Source of the DNA: Leucogyrophana mollusca
Lineage: Eukaryota > Basidiomycota > Agaricomycetes > Boletales
Length of the DNA stretch: 64,000 nt
Reading direction: 5' to 3'
NCBI GenBank assembly: GCA_021014945.1
Contig: MU266332.1
Coordinates: 186,001 to 250,000 of the forward strand
Shown: one piece after another, positions 35,793 to 49,983 of the stretch
Numbering within the stretch: position 1 is the stretch's first letter
How the letters are laid out: each line of letters opens with the position of its first letter
Position numbers and translations under genes: made by a program
Notes under the pieces: model-generated
Seen by the model: the letters and a program-made list of their open reading frames with translations, nothing else
Told to the model about the DNA's origin: nothing
The model's database searches: none

Positions 35793-37991
35793 ATGTCCTT
35801 GTCGCGGGCAGAAGAGGAGCTCACTGGCAAAGACCAGCCCGGTTCCAACCCAAAAGGAACGCCCTGGGTAGTTAAACTGCACAACATCGGGTGGACAGTG
35901 TTCCACCATGCGCAAAAGCACACTGGTGTAGGCATAGTGTGCTCGGTAGCATATTTCGATCCGTATGTTCTTAGAATGATCCTATGAGGTTGTTTTTGCT
36001 CACGGAGAGAAATCAGCGGGAACTGGGGAGTCGACCTCCAAGCTGGTTCGCAGTATGGCTACAAATTGCTCTTTGTCGTCCTTCTCTCGGGCCTGTTCGC
36101 CGCTTTCCTTCAGGTAAGCATCTTTTTCTTATCTTTTGATAAACGCTGTGTCTGACGCAATTCTACCATCCGAATCAGGTCCTGGCCAGTAGACTGGGCA
36201 TCGTTACCGGACTGGGTAAGTCAACCCACCCGTGACCCCTGTACTGTAGATTTACGAGCCTGCCTTAGACCTTGCATCTCATTGTCGCCTCCTCTTTCAC
36301 GACCGTCCGAATCACACTCGTCTATGGCGCTGGGCAGTGCTTTACCCACTATATGCGCTCTCAGAGATAGCCATCGTCAGCACGGACCTCGCTGAACTCT
36401 TAGGATCTGCTATCGCTCTCGTTCTGCTTTTTCCATCACTTCCTTTGTGGGCGGGAGTCTTGTTGACCGCCTCGGACGTCCTTCTCATCTTGGCTCTTGG
36501 CAATCCTCTAAGAGGAAGGCCGGTCAGATTATTCGAGCTGATCATTGCGGCACTGGTAAGAAACCATTTCGTTGCGAAACGTAGCATCTGACAATCGCCC
36601 CACTCCAACAGGTCCTGGCGGTTTTGATATGCATGGCTATCATTATTGCGAAGATCGATGTTAACTGGGGTAGCGCTTTTGACGGCTTCGTACCTTCCAA
36701 GGCAATCTTTGCCAACGGAGCGCTTTACACTTGTAAGCCCGCCTTTGTCTCGCATATATGATGCAGCAAACTGATAGGTAGTTTTGTATAGCTGTTGGTA
36801 TACTTGGTGCAACCGTTATGCCTCACAGCCTCTTCCTAGGCTCACATCTAGCAACTCAAGACCGATTATCGAGTGAGCCACTGAAGAAAGTTTCCACCTT
36901 TTCCAGCAGTTCCTTCTTCCATGGCGATGTCAACCCACTGGAATCAAGATACACTCGAATACGACGTACACTGAAGTCTTTCTGGGAGTCTCTTTTCCGC
37001 GTCGAGCGTTCCGACGACACTCGGTGCTCTGTAGCCCATCATTCAGACAGAGATAATAGCTCGTTGACGTTCGTCAGGGCACATCTGTATCACGGTATGG
37101 TAGATGTCGTAGTCAGCTTGCTTGGGTTTGCCGTGATCATCAACGCCATGTGAGTTTTTCGGTTTTTCGGTATACAGCTGGGAACAATAGTTGACAGCTT
37201 CATCAAAGGATTTTGATTCTTGCTAGCGCAGTTTTCTACTACGGCTCTTCCGGAGGTCATGGATCCGAATCTCCTGCAAGTTTGTTTGACGCGCATACAC
37301 TCATCAGCGATATCATCGGAAAGCGTAAGTTTCCTCAGATGTCTCGCATCATCTAACTCATTTCCGGGCGCCGTAGCTGCCGCTTTACTATTCGCCCTGG
37401 CGTTACTGGCTTCGGGCCAGAGCGCGTCCATCGTAGCGACTGTCGCAGGTCAGAGTGTCTCAGAGGGGTTCCTGCGCTGGAAAGTCTCAGTAAGTACACG
37501 CATAGCATCCTCTCACAAACTCGTCTCATCACACACCTCTCCAGCCCGTCATTCGCCGGCTAATAACTCGACTCATCGGTCTCATTCCTTCCATGGTCGT
37601 CGCCATCGCCGTTGGCCCCGCCGGAATCGATACCCTGCTCGTCGCAAGTCAAGTCGTGCTGTCCATCGTACTCCCATTTATCACGTTCCCACTAATATAT
37701 CTCACGTCGTCTAAACGCATCATGAGCGTTCGTACACCAACACCCCCGACACCTTCCGCCCCAATGTCGCCCGAGGTGCCCCCTCCGCCAGGCGTAGAGC
37801 CACCAACGAATGTGGACACCAGCCCAGGTGTTGTATCTCCAATCGCGGACCCAGAAGCTGTGAGCACGGAACAATTTGTGGACTTCAGTAGTGGCAAGAT
37901 CATGACCGCTATCGGATATCTGATATGGATGGTGATAGTCGTAGCGAATGTCTATGTGCTAGTTACACTAGGAATGGGAGAAGGTGGTTGA
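35793..37991 (+). CDS. NRAMP-family divalent metal transporter
   Basis: Proton-coupled manganese/iron transporter of the Smf/NRAMP family, polytopic membrane protein of about 11 helices. The start MSLSRAEEELTGKDQPGSNP is cytosolic. Helix 1 carries the metal-binding DPGN motif in CSVAYFDPGNWGVDLQAG, rebuilt across the intron at about 35963-36014. Helix 6 has the second signature in GATVMPHSLFLGSHL (metal-ligand Met, then Pro-His). Other helices are visible at LLFVVLLSGLFAAFLQVLA, LYPLYALSEIAIVSTDLAEL, GMVDVVVSLLGFAVIINAM and ALLFALALLASGQSASIVAT. A Pro-rich cytosolic loop (TPTPPTPSAPMSPEVPPPPG) precedes the last helix IGYLIWMVIVVANVYVLVTL. About ten exons. Subcellular location (plasma membrane or vacuole) cannot be told. 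Confidence 0.92.
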
Positions 37992-38257
37992 TCACATCCA
38001 TAATTCATGCATTTAGCTAGATACATATCGTACACATTCACCCAATACGATCAGCCATTTGACATGGTGCATAATGCACTTGAATTGATTGCGAGCGCAG
38101 TAGTGAGTGATACAACGACGTTAATGTTGTCGCGAAAATATATATCAAGAGTTCCAAATAACCATGCAAGAGACTGATACCAAGATGCAAACTGAATAGG
38201 TATAACACAATGAATGAAGATGCCAGGATGAGGAAAGGACGAGACCGCGAAGCCGAA

Positions 38258-40521
38258 CTATAGTAGGGCATCGCCGTCCCGACCTGAAGCCACGAGTTGC
38301 CGCCAGTTCTCTCTCCACTGGTTCATGCGGGACCTCAGCTTTTTGTCCCCGAGCATGTGCTCGATCCATGAGAGGAGCGTGTTGTCATCCTCAGGCACAA
38401 AGAACGACGACAGTAGGGAGAGCATGGTCTCGAAGTTCGCCGAACTCGACGTTATGTGATCTGGAGTGAGTTGGTCAGTCTCGATATGGAAACTGGAGTA
38501 GGCTAATGTTATGACGAACCTCTGTACGTCCAGACAATAGCGACCGCAACACCCACGAAAACATCCTGTCCATCCAGGAGGTACGCATCCCATAATCGAA
38601 GCTGCGTCTGGAATGGCACCGAGTTCGCAAATAGGGTGATATACCACTTCGTGGCATACGATGTTGTGGAGATCATGTTCTTCTTGAATGCAGCGTACAC
38701 GTCGGGCATCATGAGCTCCATGATGCGTTCCTGGACATATATGGCTTCCAGCAGCCCGGGAAACCCTGGGCTGAAGATCGTGTGCATGGAGTAGGCGTCG
38801 TGGAGGCGGACAAGGGAGGCGTATACACGTTCGGGCTCGAAATAACACAGTAGAGTTGCAGCTATCGGGCCCATCCCTTGGACATATCCGCAGGTTTCGC
38901 AGTGTAACGAGAAGGAATGGAGGACGTGGAAGAGCGATCGTTGGCTGCATCCAAAGTTAGTTGCGAGACCCATGTGTAGAGGGGATATGCATACCCCAAG
39001 CCATATCGCGTCCGAAACAGAATGTGACCACTGATCGTCCGTGGTACGTCCAGGTCAATCTGGACATCATAACTCGAAGGCTTCTCCAGCTCTTCGTGAT
39101 ACCGTTCTCCCTGCTTTACTAGTGCCTCGTGCCCTGTCTTCGAAAACCGGTTCATAAGGACTTCCCAAGCAGCACTCCTCCATCGATCAGGGATGCCTTT
39201 ATAGGCTCTCCGTCGTAGTTTGTGAGTCTTGGAGGGCTTGACCCCCCACGACTCGACGTTCCCACCCCGGTCCCGACTTCGGACCTCCAGCATCCTCCCC
39301 CATTTCGCTATCCGTTCCTCTTCTTTGGGTGCAACCGACGGTGTTGGCAGACGTTTTACTGAGACAGCATGGCTTGGGGCTGTTCTAGGGCCCGCAGACA
39401 CCGGTGCTAACCGCTTGGTAAGAGGTGCAGAAGGCAACAGTACCAATCGATCGTGATTTGTGACGGCGAAAAAGCCGTAGCTGATGCAAGAAGTTAGACC
39501 CGAGACGCAGGCTCAAGACCTCAACTCACCGATCTAGGCTTGCCAGCACGTTCATCTCTTCGGCATCCAGCTCCCGTGACTTTTCCGAGGGATCCGCCAA
39601 TGCTTCTTCAGCCCGCAACTCACTTGCTCTACTGGCACGCAGCCGTGCTCTCGTGCGTTCCACGCCTTCTTCCCACCCATCACCTTTCACACCGGTCGCA
39701 TCCAGCTGGGCATACGTACTTCGAACGTGGAAGGCATCCAGATCTTCTCCTTCAGAAGGCACGAGAGAAGTCTTGCTTGACGGCGAACTCAGTTTGGATC
39801 GCTGCTTCGTAGGAGAAGACGATGGAGTTTGAGGGGGTAAGGGGACGGCGAGAGAAGTGGATGGTTTAGGTGGAGTGAGAATCAATGTCGGCTCAGAGAC
39901 AGGCGAGTCTGTTCGTTGAATATCTGATGGAGGACGGCTGTGAGGTGGTGATGGATATGGGACGTTCTGAGAGGGTGTTTCAGGATCAGTTGAGTTGCTA
40001 CAGGACGTTAGAGCACTCCGAGGCCGTGTCTGTGAGGTGGAGCCACGGGCTGGTCGTTGTGGGAGCTCCAAGGTATTTCGTCCATTGGAAGAGGTGGCAT
40101 AGTTCGAAGGAGGCCGTGCATAAGATAAATGAGCTGATCCATTGGACATGCCCGAAGTCCGTGCCAGCTCGCGAAGATTTGAGGGCTTGCTCAATGGCTT
40201 TCCGTCGGCAGAAAGATCGATGTACGTTGTATCTGGGGATGCGGTGTATGTACTTGCAGGATTAAAAAAGGTGTTATAAGTGAAACTGTCTCCTAGAGAG
40301 AGGTCGAGCTCCTTTGATGATTTGTCCTCGAATGCCGAGGCAGACCAGCTTGCCCGAGCTTCTTCGTCGCCGTACATCGAGTAAATTGTGAATATTGTAG
40401 TCTCTGCTGAGCTGCGCTCTGGGTCTATTGACGCAAGGGTGAGGTCTGGTGTGGAGGAGGATGAATTCGAGCGACTGGACGACGGGGTTGGGAGAGCGAG
40501 AGTCGACGAAGGAGCCTCCAT
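38258..40521 (-). CDS. TBC-domain Rab GTPase-activating protein
   Basis: Long disordered Ser/Pro-rich N-terminus starting MEAPSSTLALPTPSSSRSNS (ATG 40521), then a charged helical stretch (ERTRARLRASRASELRAEEA and EMNVLASLDRYGFF). The TBC domain begins AYKGIPDRWRSAAWEVLMNR. The dual catalytic fingers are intact: the arginine finger in QIDLDVPRTISGHILFRTRY (IxxDxxR) and the glutamine finger in CGYVQGMGPIAATLL (YxQ). Domain end: TQLRLWDAYLLDGQDVFVGV. It should accelerate GTP hydrolysis on a Rab protein in membrane traffic; which Rab cannot be inferred. About five exons, roughly 690 residues. Convergent with NRAMP (270 bp between stops). Confidence 0.9.
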
Positions 40522-41351
40522 AAAATAAAAAGCGAAAAGCGCAAGACAAAGCAGAAAGCAAAGAAGAAAAAGAGCTGCAAGGAGCGTCGGATGTAAGGGA
40601 AAGGGACAAGGACAAAAGCGAGGCCCTTTGAAGGGCGGGTTTTGGATGGAGAGGCTTCTATGAACGCCACTTCGGGAAAGAGATTGTATGTAACTGCCAC
40701 GGTTGCCGTGCCAGGCGCCTAACATTATCTCAGGCTTTCATTGATAGCACGTATCACAATGTACAGCTCGGTCACTAGGAACTACAGACACAATCCAGCG
40801 CAGCTCGGCGTCTCCTGTGGAGAAGCTATGGGCCGCAGCGACGAGCGCGGGTGCCTATGGACAGCATGTCACACTCTGTACCTACGACCTTCCCTATTCC
40901 GGGCCCGATATTACGGATGGTGACGGCCTATACAGGTCCAGTAGGCATTTGGAGGGCGAATGGACGAGTTGGAACGACAGAGGTTACGGGTATAGCGGCA
41001 TGTGAACACCTTGGCGCAAGACACAGGCGAGGATCGGGCAAGACCTGCATCATCAAAAGTCAATCAAAATTAATGAGCGCATCGTGATCAGGAACATCCA
41101 ACCGCCGCTGGTCGACCTATGATCGTGGGGGAAGGCTGGGGAGCCGTAAACTATTGCGGGTGACGAGCGAGGCATCTGCAAGCAAGTAGTGTTCACTCAG
41201 ACGGAAATGGCTCGTCAGCCATCAAACCGCGGTGGGAACGCAAACGGAAAGTAAGTGACCTCGAGGCTGATACCCGGAGTTACCCGATATAGGCCGTGGC
41301 ACCTAAGAACTCTTGTGGGGCGCGTGGTCGTTCAACATCAACACCACGAGC
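40522..41351. other. Divergent intergenic region
   Basis: About 830 bp between the TBC and F-box genes. Purine-rich just upstream of the TBC start on the plus strand (40525-40610). No gene seen. Confidence 0.45.
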
Positions 41352-43007
41352 ATGTCGCTTGTAAACCATCGCACGAGTCGCTGGCCCACCCCTCGAGGTC
41401 CGGAAGACCGCCAGAGCCTCGAGCTCCAGCTCGCAAAGTACGAACAGGAAATGGCCATTCTTGAGCCACAGCTGGCTGATCTTCGCCACCGTGTCCTCGA
41501 AATCAAGTTGCGGCTCTCACATGCGCGTCTCCTACCGATGGATGTCGTTTATGAGATCCTTGACAGGTGGGCCGAAGTGGAGCCAGACGCACCGTTGATC
41601 GCGAGGTGCGTTTGTCGCCAGTGGCGCGATGCAACATCCTACTACACCCAGGCGTGGAGAAAGATCCATATCAGCTCGTTTCGAATGCGCAAGGGTGCGT
41701 GGCATAAGGTAGCAATGTGGGTTCAGAATGCGCGACGCGCGTTGCTGGACGTCACTATCCATTGGACATCGCAAGAGCAACAACGATTGACGGGTGACGG
41801 AGTCGCATATGGCGGTGCAGATAAATGGTTGATGGAAGACGCGGTAGAAGAAGCGTGCGAATCGTCATATTCCTGGAGAAGACTGTCGATCCGCTTCGAC
41901 ACCTGGCAAGTCTTAGACGGGCTGTTTGGGCTGTTTGTTTTCAACCACTCCGCGAGAGAACCCTTGGTTCGTTTGGAAGACTTGTCTATCGAGACGGTCG
42001 GGCACAACCCCTTCACCATGGAATTAGTCGAAAAGACCTGGCTGTTTGGCGTCATTCCAAATATCCGATCATTCACCTGTCTTGGCATCCGTCCTCACCC
42101 TGCACCCTTTTTCGCAAGGCTCCGAAGCCTCACCTTGGGTCGATTCCACTACGACACGGTTGCCTCCATCATTCTGCTGATCGAAGGCTGCTCCGCCTTG
42201 GAAGAGCTGTCATTGATCGAACAGCAAGTGGTACTGGATGACGATGAGGAGCCAATCATGCTCACACATAATTCGCTGCGGCGACTCCGTATTTTGGATT
42301 ACACCTACAGTGAGGGGGACCTGATTAACAATTTGCTGCCACGGTTGGTCCTGCCGAAACTCAGCCAACTGCAGATGGGGACGTTCGGGGAGCACGGGAC
42401 GTGGTATGCCAACGAAAATGCGGATGCTACCGAGCCCGGGTCTACCATAACCGGGGACACCGTTCTTGATTTCATCAAGCGTTCGAATCCGCCACTGGAG
42501 GCGCTACAGCTTGTCGGAATACCGATGAGCGATGTCCAACTCTTCGAGTGCCTGTTTCGCATGCATCGTTTGAGACAGCTGGAGATAAAGGCGTCCAGCG
42601 TTGGCGCGGATGTGTTCTGGGCCTTGGTGCTGGTAGACCCGGCCCCCGGCCAAGTTGCGGGTATCCTTTGCCCTAAGCTCGAATGCCTCCACCTTGTGGG
42701 GTGCCACGAAGCACCGGGAGACGCGATCCTCGCGCTAGCGCAGAGTCGTAGTAGGCTCAATGGACGGTGGACGTCAAACGAGACGACGGAGGAGCATAGG
42801 ATGCGGGGTACACGTCCTCTGAGGACTTTGCACGTCCACGCGTGTCCCAAGGTCGACGGGTACGCGAGGAGTATCGATGCCGCCTTGCCAAATGGAGGGT
42901 TCATATTCACCGAGAGCGAAGCCATCGTATTCACTGGTAGTCCTAAGAGATATCGCCTTTCTGTCGTTCCACCGGAGTGGGACGAGATGTTGGCTGGGCA
43001 AAAATGA
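41352..43007 (+). CDS. F-box-like protein with leucine-rich repeats
   Basis: Intron-free gene of 551 codons, starting at ATG 41352 (MSLVNHRTSRWPTPRG); the frame extends 13 codons further only from a TTG. An N-terminal coiled coil (LELQLAKYEQEMAILEPQLA, DLRHRVLEIKLRL) precedes the F-box-like segment ARLLPMDVVYEILDRWAEVE with PLIARCVCRQWRDATSYYTQ. Irregular leucine-rich repeats follow, for example FARLRSLTLGRFHYD, ALEELSLIEQQVV, LRRLRILDYTYS, PLEALQLVGIPMSD, RLRQLEIKASSV and KLECLHLVGCHEAPGDAILA. Likely a substrate adaptor of an SCF ubiquitin ligase. This type is greatly expanded in agaricomycetes. Substrate unknown. Confidence 0.8.
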   Translation: MSLVNHRTSRWPTPRGPEDRQSLELQLAKYEQEMAILEPQLADLRHRVLEIKLRLSHARLLPMDVVYEILDRWAEVEPDAPLIARCVCRQWRDATSYYTQAWRKIHISSFRMRKGAWHKVAMWVQNARRALLDVTIHWTSQEQQRLTGDGVAYGGADKWLMEDAVEEACESSYSWRRLSIRFDTWQVLDGLFGLFVFNHSAREPLVRLEDLSIETVGHNPFTMELVEKTWLFGVIPNIRSFTCLGIRPHPAPFFARLRSLTLGRFHYDTVASIILLIEGCSALEELSLIEQQVVLDDDEEPIMLTHNSLRRLRILDYTYSEGDLINNLLPRLVLPKLSQLQMGTFGEHGTWYANENADATEPGSTITGDTVLDFIKRSNPPLEALQLVGIPMSDVQLFECLFRMHRLRQLEIKASSVGADVFWALVLVDPAPGQVAGILCPKLECLHLVGCHEAPGDAILALAQSRSRLNGRWTSNETTEEHRMRGTRPLRTLHVHACPKVDGYARSIDAALPNGGFIFTESEAIVFTGSPKRYRLSVVPPEWDEMLAGQK

Positions 43008-43467
43008 GCGCGCGACAGACGTGTACTGACTCAGGATCAGAACTTGGACGGATCCCGGGTTGCAATCGGCCATCGCTCTGAGGTTGGAGCTATATACCTG
43101 GCTATCAGATTTATCATGTTTATATCAAGTTCAAATCTGAGCTTTACCTTCAGTGCGATATCGACCGTCAGATATACATACACCAAGCCCGCGCCGAACT
43201 AAAATTTCGAAGTCGGACAAGCGGAAAAGGTGTGACCACAACTCGGCGCGTGACAGTGTTACTGTCACTTTAGGACCCCGGTCACTTCGATCTGGTTATA
43301 GATTGTTATGACATCCTCGGTGCGCTTGCTCCTGCTTGCGAGCACGCTTACCGCCTTGCCTCTCTCCTGCTTACCGTCGGGTTATTGTGAGAGACACACG
43401 TCGGCTGTGCGCAAGGACGAAGACCCTAGCCGTCTCGTTGCCATCTCAAACCTGAAACTCGACCACA
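43008..43467. other. Intergenic region
   Basis: About 460 bp between the F-box gene and AP-3 delta. An open frame at 43309-43517 starts with a signal-peptide-like sequence but overlaps the AP-3 start codon and is not called. Confidence 0.4.
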
Positions 43468-46400
43468 ATGTGGGAACGGACTCTCCAGGATCTGATTCGC
43501 GGTCTGCGGGCGAATAAGAACGATGAAGGGAAGTTCATAGCACAAGCTATGGACGAGATTAGGCAAGAGATAAAGAGCAAAGACATGGAACTCAAAGCCG
43601 GTGCAGCCATGAAACTCACATACGTGCGTCCTTGCGCCCAGAACTCGTCCAGCGCGATGAATGCTATGTTTCCATCCGCAGCTCGATATGCTGGGATATG
43701 ACATGAGCTGGGCCTCATTCCACGTCGTTGAAGTAATGTCCTCGTCCAAAGTCCATCTGAAAAGTGTTGGGTATCTCGCAGCTGTGCAATCCTTCAACGA
43801 GGACACGGACGTTCTCATGCTGACAACCAACCTACTGAAGAAGGTGCGTATTCTTAAGTACCGGGACCAATTATTAGGAGCACTGACTTTGTTTAGGACT
43901 TGAGCTCTACGCCTGCGGATGTTGCGGTCACGCTGAACGGCGTGTCCCATATTGTCACGTCGGACTTGGCTCGAGACTTGAGTCCGGAGCTGATCGCCAT
44001 GCTCAATCATTCACGTCCACACATTCGTAAGAGGGCCGTTTTAGCTTTGTACAGAGTCTTCGAGAAGTACCCGGATGCCCTCCGCCACGGAATTGGCCGA
44101 TTGCAAGAGAAACTGGAGGACCCCGACGCAGGTCAGCCCAGAACGGTTTCACCCCGTCGATAATGGCAGAGCGTTGAAGGATATCACCTTTTACCAGGTG
44201 TCGTCTCAGCGACTGTTAACGTTCTCTGCGAGCTTGCTCGACGTAATCCGCAAGATTATCTCCCATTGGCCCCGCAGCTCTTTCATCTATTAACTACGTC
44301 CTCGAACAACTGGATGCTAATCAAGATAGTGAAGTTGGTGCGCGTCCTTTCGCATTCTTACTATCCGCAGAAGACTAACACCTAGTAGTTCGGGTCCCTT
44401 TCTCCTCACGAACCCCGTCTTGTCAAGAAACTGCAGCCTCCGATTACCGACCTTATATCCACAACATCCGCGATCTCACTACTCTACGAGTGTGTCCACA
44501 CATGCATCATAGGAGGCATGCTACAAGGTGCATCGGGTTTTTCGCTAGCGCGAACGTGTGTCTCCAAGCTAGCTGCCTTCATCCAAGATGCGGATCAGAA
44601 TCGTCAGTAGGCCCCCAGTCGGTCTTCTTAATTACGTCTGACAGGATCACGTAGTGAAGTATATTGCGCTCCTCGCGATGGTGAAGATCGTTCCGACTCA
44701 TCCTCACCTAGTCGCGGAGCATCAAGACACCATTCTTGCTAGCGTCGACGATGAAGATATCAGTATTCGTATGCGAGCTCTGGACCTCGTTTCGGCTTTG
44801 GTAAGTCTGTAAACATCAAGCTTTCAACATTGTGTAACTTTGTGGTCAAGGTAACTCGGGACAATCTTCAATCCATAGTCCAGCAAGTCTTGTCGCATTT
44901 GGTGAAACCAGACACCTCCGCGGTACCATCGGCAGTTCAATCCCTTTCTCAACATATAGTTCCTTCGACTCCAGCCAAGGCTATGACGGCCCCATCGCAG
45001 TCCACTGCCTACCGCCTCGTACTCTCCCAGCGAATAATGGCTATCTGCTCTCAGTCCACATACGATAACATCACTGACTTTGAATGGTATTTATCAGTTT
45101 TAGTCGATCTGGCCTATATCTCTGGTGTGGACATTGGCGCACAGATACGTGATCAACTCGTCGACGTTGTTGGCCGTGTTCGTGGGGCAAGGCGCTATGC
45201 GATCAAACTTATGGTCAAAGTCCTGAGCGACGATACCTTCTTGCTCAATGCTGGAGAGCCAGGAGGCTGTTCGGAGGTGTTATGGGCAGCTGCTTGGATA
45301 TGCGGGGAATACTGCGAGTAGGTTTTTTCGACTTCAGTTATGGCTAAGCATTGATTGTTTTTGTAAAGCGAGCTTTCCGGGCCCGAAGAACTACTTCCAT
45401 ATCTCCTACAACCAAATGTGACCTCGCTCAGCGCCGACATCATTGCAGTATATATCCACGCCGCAACAAAGATCTTCGGATACTGGGCGACGGAGACAGC
45501 CCAGCAATGGTCTGACGACCACCTGGCTGGCATTAAACAGGTTGTAGACAGCATTACAGAGCAAATGGAACGATTTGTCTCGAGTTCACACATCGAAGTC
45601 CAGGAGCGAGTACGTCCAGCGTCATCTATAACACGCTTAATGAACAAACTAATCGTGCGACAGGCCGCCAACATTCTGCAGCTGTTTACTTTCATCAAGC
45701 GAGACCTCGCTGCCTACCGGCCTAAATCCGGGAGCGGATACGCAGACGTCGGTGCCTCGTCCTTCGATCCCGTTTCGGAACCGAGCTACCCCAAGAGCTT
45801 ATACCTCATTCGTCCGCTGTTCTCGTCGTACGAGCTTAATCCAGTGGCATCAGCTGCACAAGCCAGCGTGCCGGTGCCCGAAGGGTTGGATCTCGATGCG
45901 TGGATTGTCCCATCCATGCAAGAGTCTATTGTCAATGCACACTCAGAGGACACGGATGATCCTGCAGAACGGAGAACGAGGAAGAGCAAAAAAGGGAAGG
46001 AAAAAGAGGGAGCCAGTAGGTCCAAGGCGAAGAGTGGCAAGAAGAAGAGGGATGACGATCCGAAAGAGGTTCTAACGCCTCCGGTAGAAGTGGAGACTGC
46101 TGAAGAGAAGGCTGAGAGGGAAAAAGTAAGTCATGGTATCATTCTGATCTCAATTGGCACTGATAATGACTTGTTTCAGCGGAAAGCAGAACGGCTGGAG
46201 CGAATGCGGGACGATCCATATTATATCATCGACGACCGGCCTAAGAGACCGCCTGTCGATGACATCGAATCAATACCCGTGGTTCGGCTGGATGACATGC
46301 CGTCACTAGCAAAAGGTATGACCGCCATTTCACGAATGAGTGCTTGCCTGATCATGGCTTTCACAGAGGAGCCTCGCCTTCCGTCGTTAAAAAGCATTGC

Positions 46401-46707
46401 ATCACAGGCCAGCGTTACTCGGTTTGTGGTCGAAAAGGAGGGCGAGATGCCGAGAGGCGCCGTCGCGACCCCTCAGCCATCGCTACCGCCCTCTCGACGT
46501 CCAACACCGGGTCTATTCGATCGTTCCACCACCCCGCCATCATTACCATCATTCCAACAATACGAGCTCTCAGACGACAATGCGCGCGCCGCCACTCCAG
46601 AGCCCATCAAGGTCGTTCGCGCGAAGAAGAAAGGATCAAGTACTAAGAAGAAACGGTCAGTCAAACCAGAGGATCCAGCGGAAGATACCGGATCTGCAGT
46701 CCACTAG
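43468..46707 (+). CDS. APL5: AP-3 adaptor complex subunit delta
   Basis: Large adaptin of AP-3, which carries cargo from the Golgi to the vacuole independent of the endosomal route. The start MWERTLQDLIRGLRANKNDE, GKFIAQAMDEIRQEIKSKDM and KAGAAMKLTYLDMLGYDMSW is the standard adaptin trunk. Then come VEVMSSSKVHLKSVGYLAAV, GVSHIVTSDLARDLSPELIA and RPHIRKRAVLALYRVFEKYP, VVSATVNVLCELARRNPQDY and NNWMLIKIVKLFGSLSPHEP. About eight or nine exons. The C-terminal hinge (about 45950-46700) is highly charged, with Lys-rich RRTRKSKKGKEKEGASRSKA and a final basic/acidic tail ending VKPEDPAEDTGSAVH. About 940 residues. An AATAAA lies at 46734, 27 nt after the stop. Confidence 0.92.
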
Positions 46708-46733
46708 GCATGATAGAGAATTACAATTTTTTC

Positions 46734-46739
46734 AATAAA
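46734..46739 (+). terminator. Polyadenylation signal of AP-3 delta
   Basis: AATAAA 27 nt after the stop codon, in a T-rich context. Inferred poly(A) signal. Confidence 0.4.
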
Positions 46740-46966
46740 GGCTACACGCTATACAGTCAAGATAGACAACACGACATACTATGGTAAGATTGACAATGTG
46801 GGCGGGCGTTGGATACATGCTTGTAGAACAAGTCATGAGCATTCGGGGGATACGAAGGGGATGTGAATGTCCTGTAGGTTGCAAGGAAAGCGAGAGCTTA
46901 CGAAAACAAGCATACATGAGAAGGACCAAGGATCAAGAAGGCTACATCACAAAGTATATCCTAGCC

Positions 46967-49220
<2,254 letters not shown>

Positions 49221-49983
49221 GGTTTATTGTCTTTTGAAACACGTTCCGAAAGGCGCAGTGAAGCAGGCGGGGTATGGTCTTTGGAAAGCGGTTATAAGAC
49301 TCCTGCCGCTGGCAGGATGGATCAGGCGTGTGAGCGGGTATTAAAGTCCACAAGCAGATAATACTAGGAATGTAAGACGAAGAGAGACGGACTGCGAGCC
49401 TGTTTGCCTCACAGACAGATACTGAGACAAGGGATTATTACAGCTCAGGTTCAAAGTTTCTTATTTTATCCTTGGAGTCAGCCGCCAAAGGGTCACAAAG
49501 GTCCTGCTTTCCTTTTCATCTTCACTACTCCCAGTTAGCCCAAAATGCACTGCGAACACCCCGGACGTGTATCATACACTGCCCTTGTGCTGGATACGCT
49601 GATACTGTCATAGCTCTGCCCAAGCATTTTTGCAGAGAAAACCGTACTAGGACGCAACTCAAGGAACGTTAGCCCGGAATTAAATAATTCGCCGCGAACT
49701 TGGCTCCCTTGGGCTGTGGTATGCAACCTTTGCCCTGCGTTTTCGGTATGGTTCGCGGGAGGCCTACCAATTCAGCAGCTGCAAGTTGACCTTGGTAATC
49801 AGGATTCGGAAGAGCGTTTTTTGAGTGAGCAATGAGTTTATCTTATGTTGCTTTATCGCGCACTCAACGTCAGATACTGGTACTAGCTCGTGATATAGCT
49901 CGAGTCCAGGCTGTCCATAATCACGCTGCCTTTGTGTCTAGCCATTCAATCCGCGCCTTTGCAAACATACTAAATACAAGGTA
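49221..49983. other. Intergenic region
   Basis: About 760 bp between the kinase start and the 3' end of the first HET gene. Short open frames only; no recognisable gene or repeat. Confidence 0.45.

Noticed and set aside
43309..43517. Plus-strand frame starting with a signal-peptide-like sequence
   Set aside because: It overlaps the start of AP-3 delta in another frame and resembles no protein; taken as 5' UTR.
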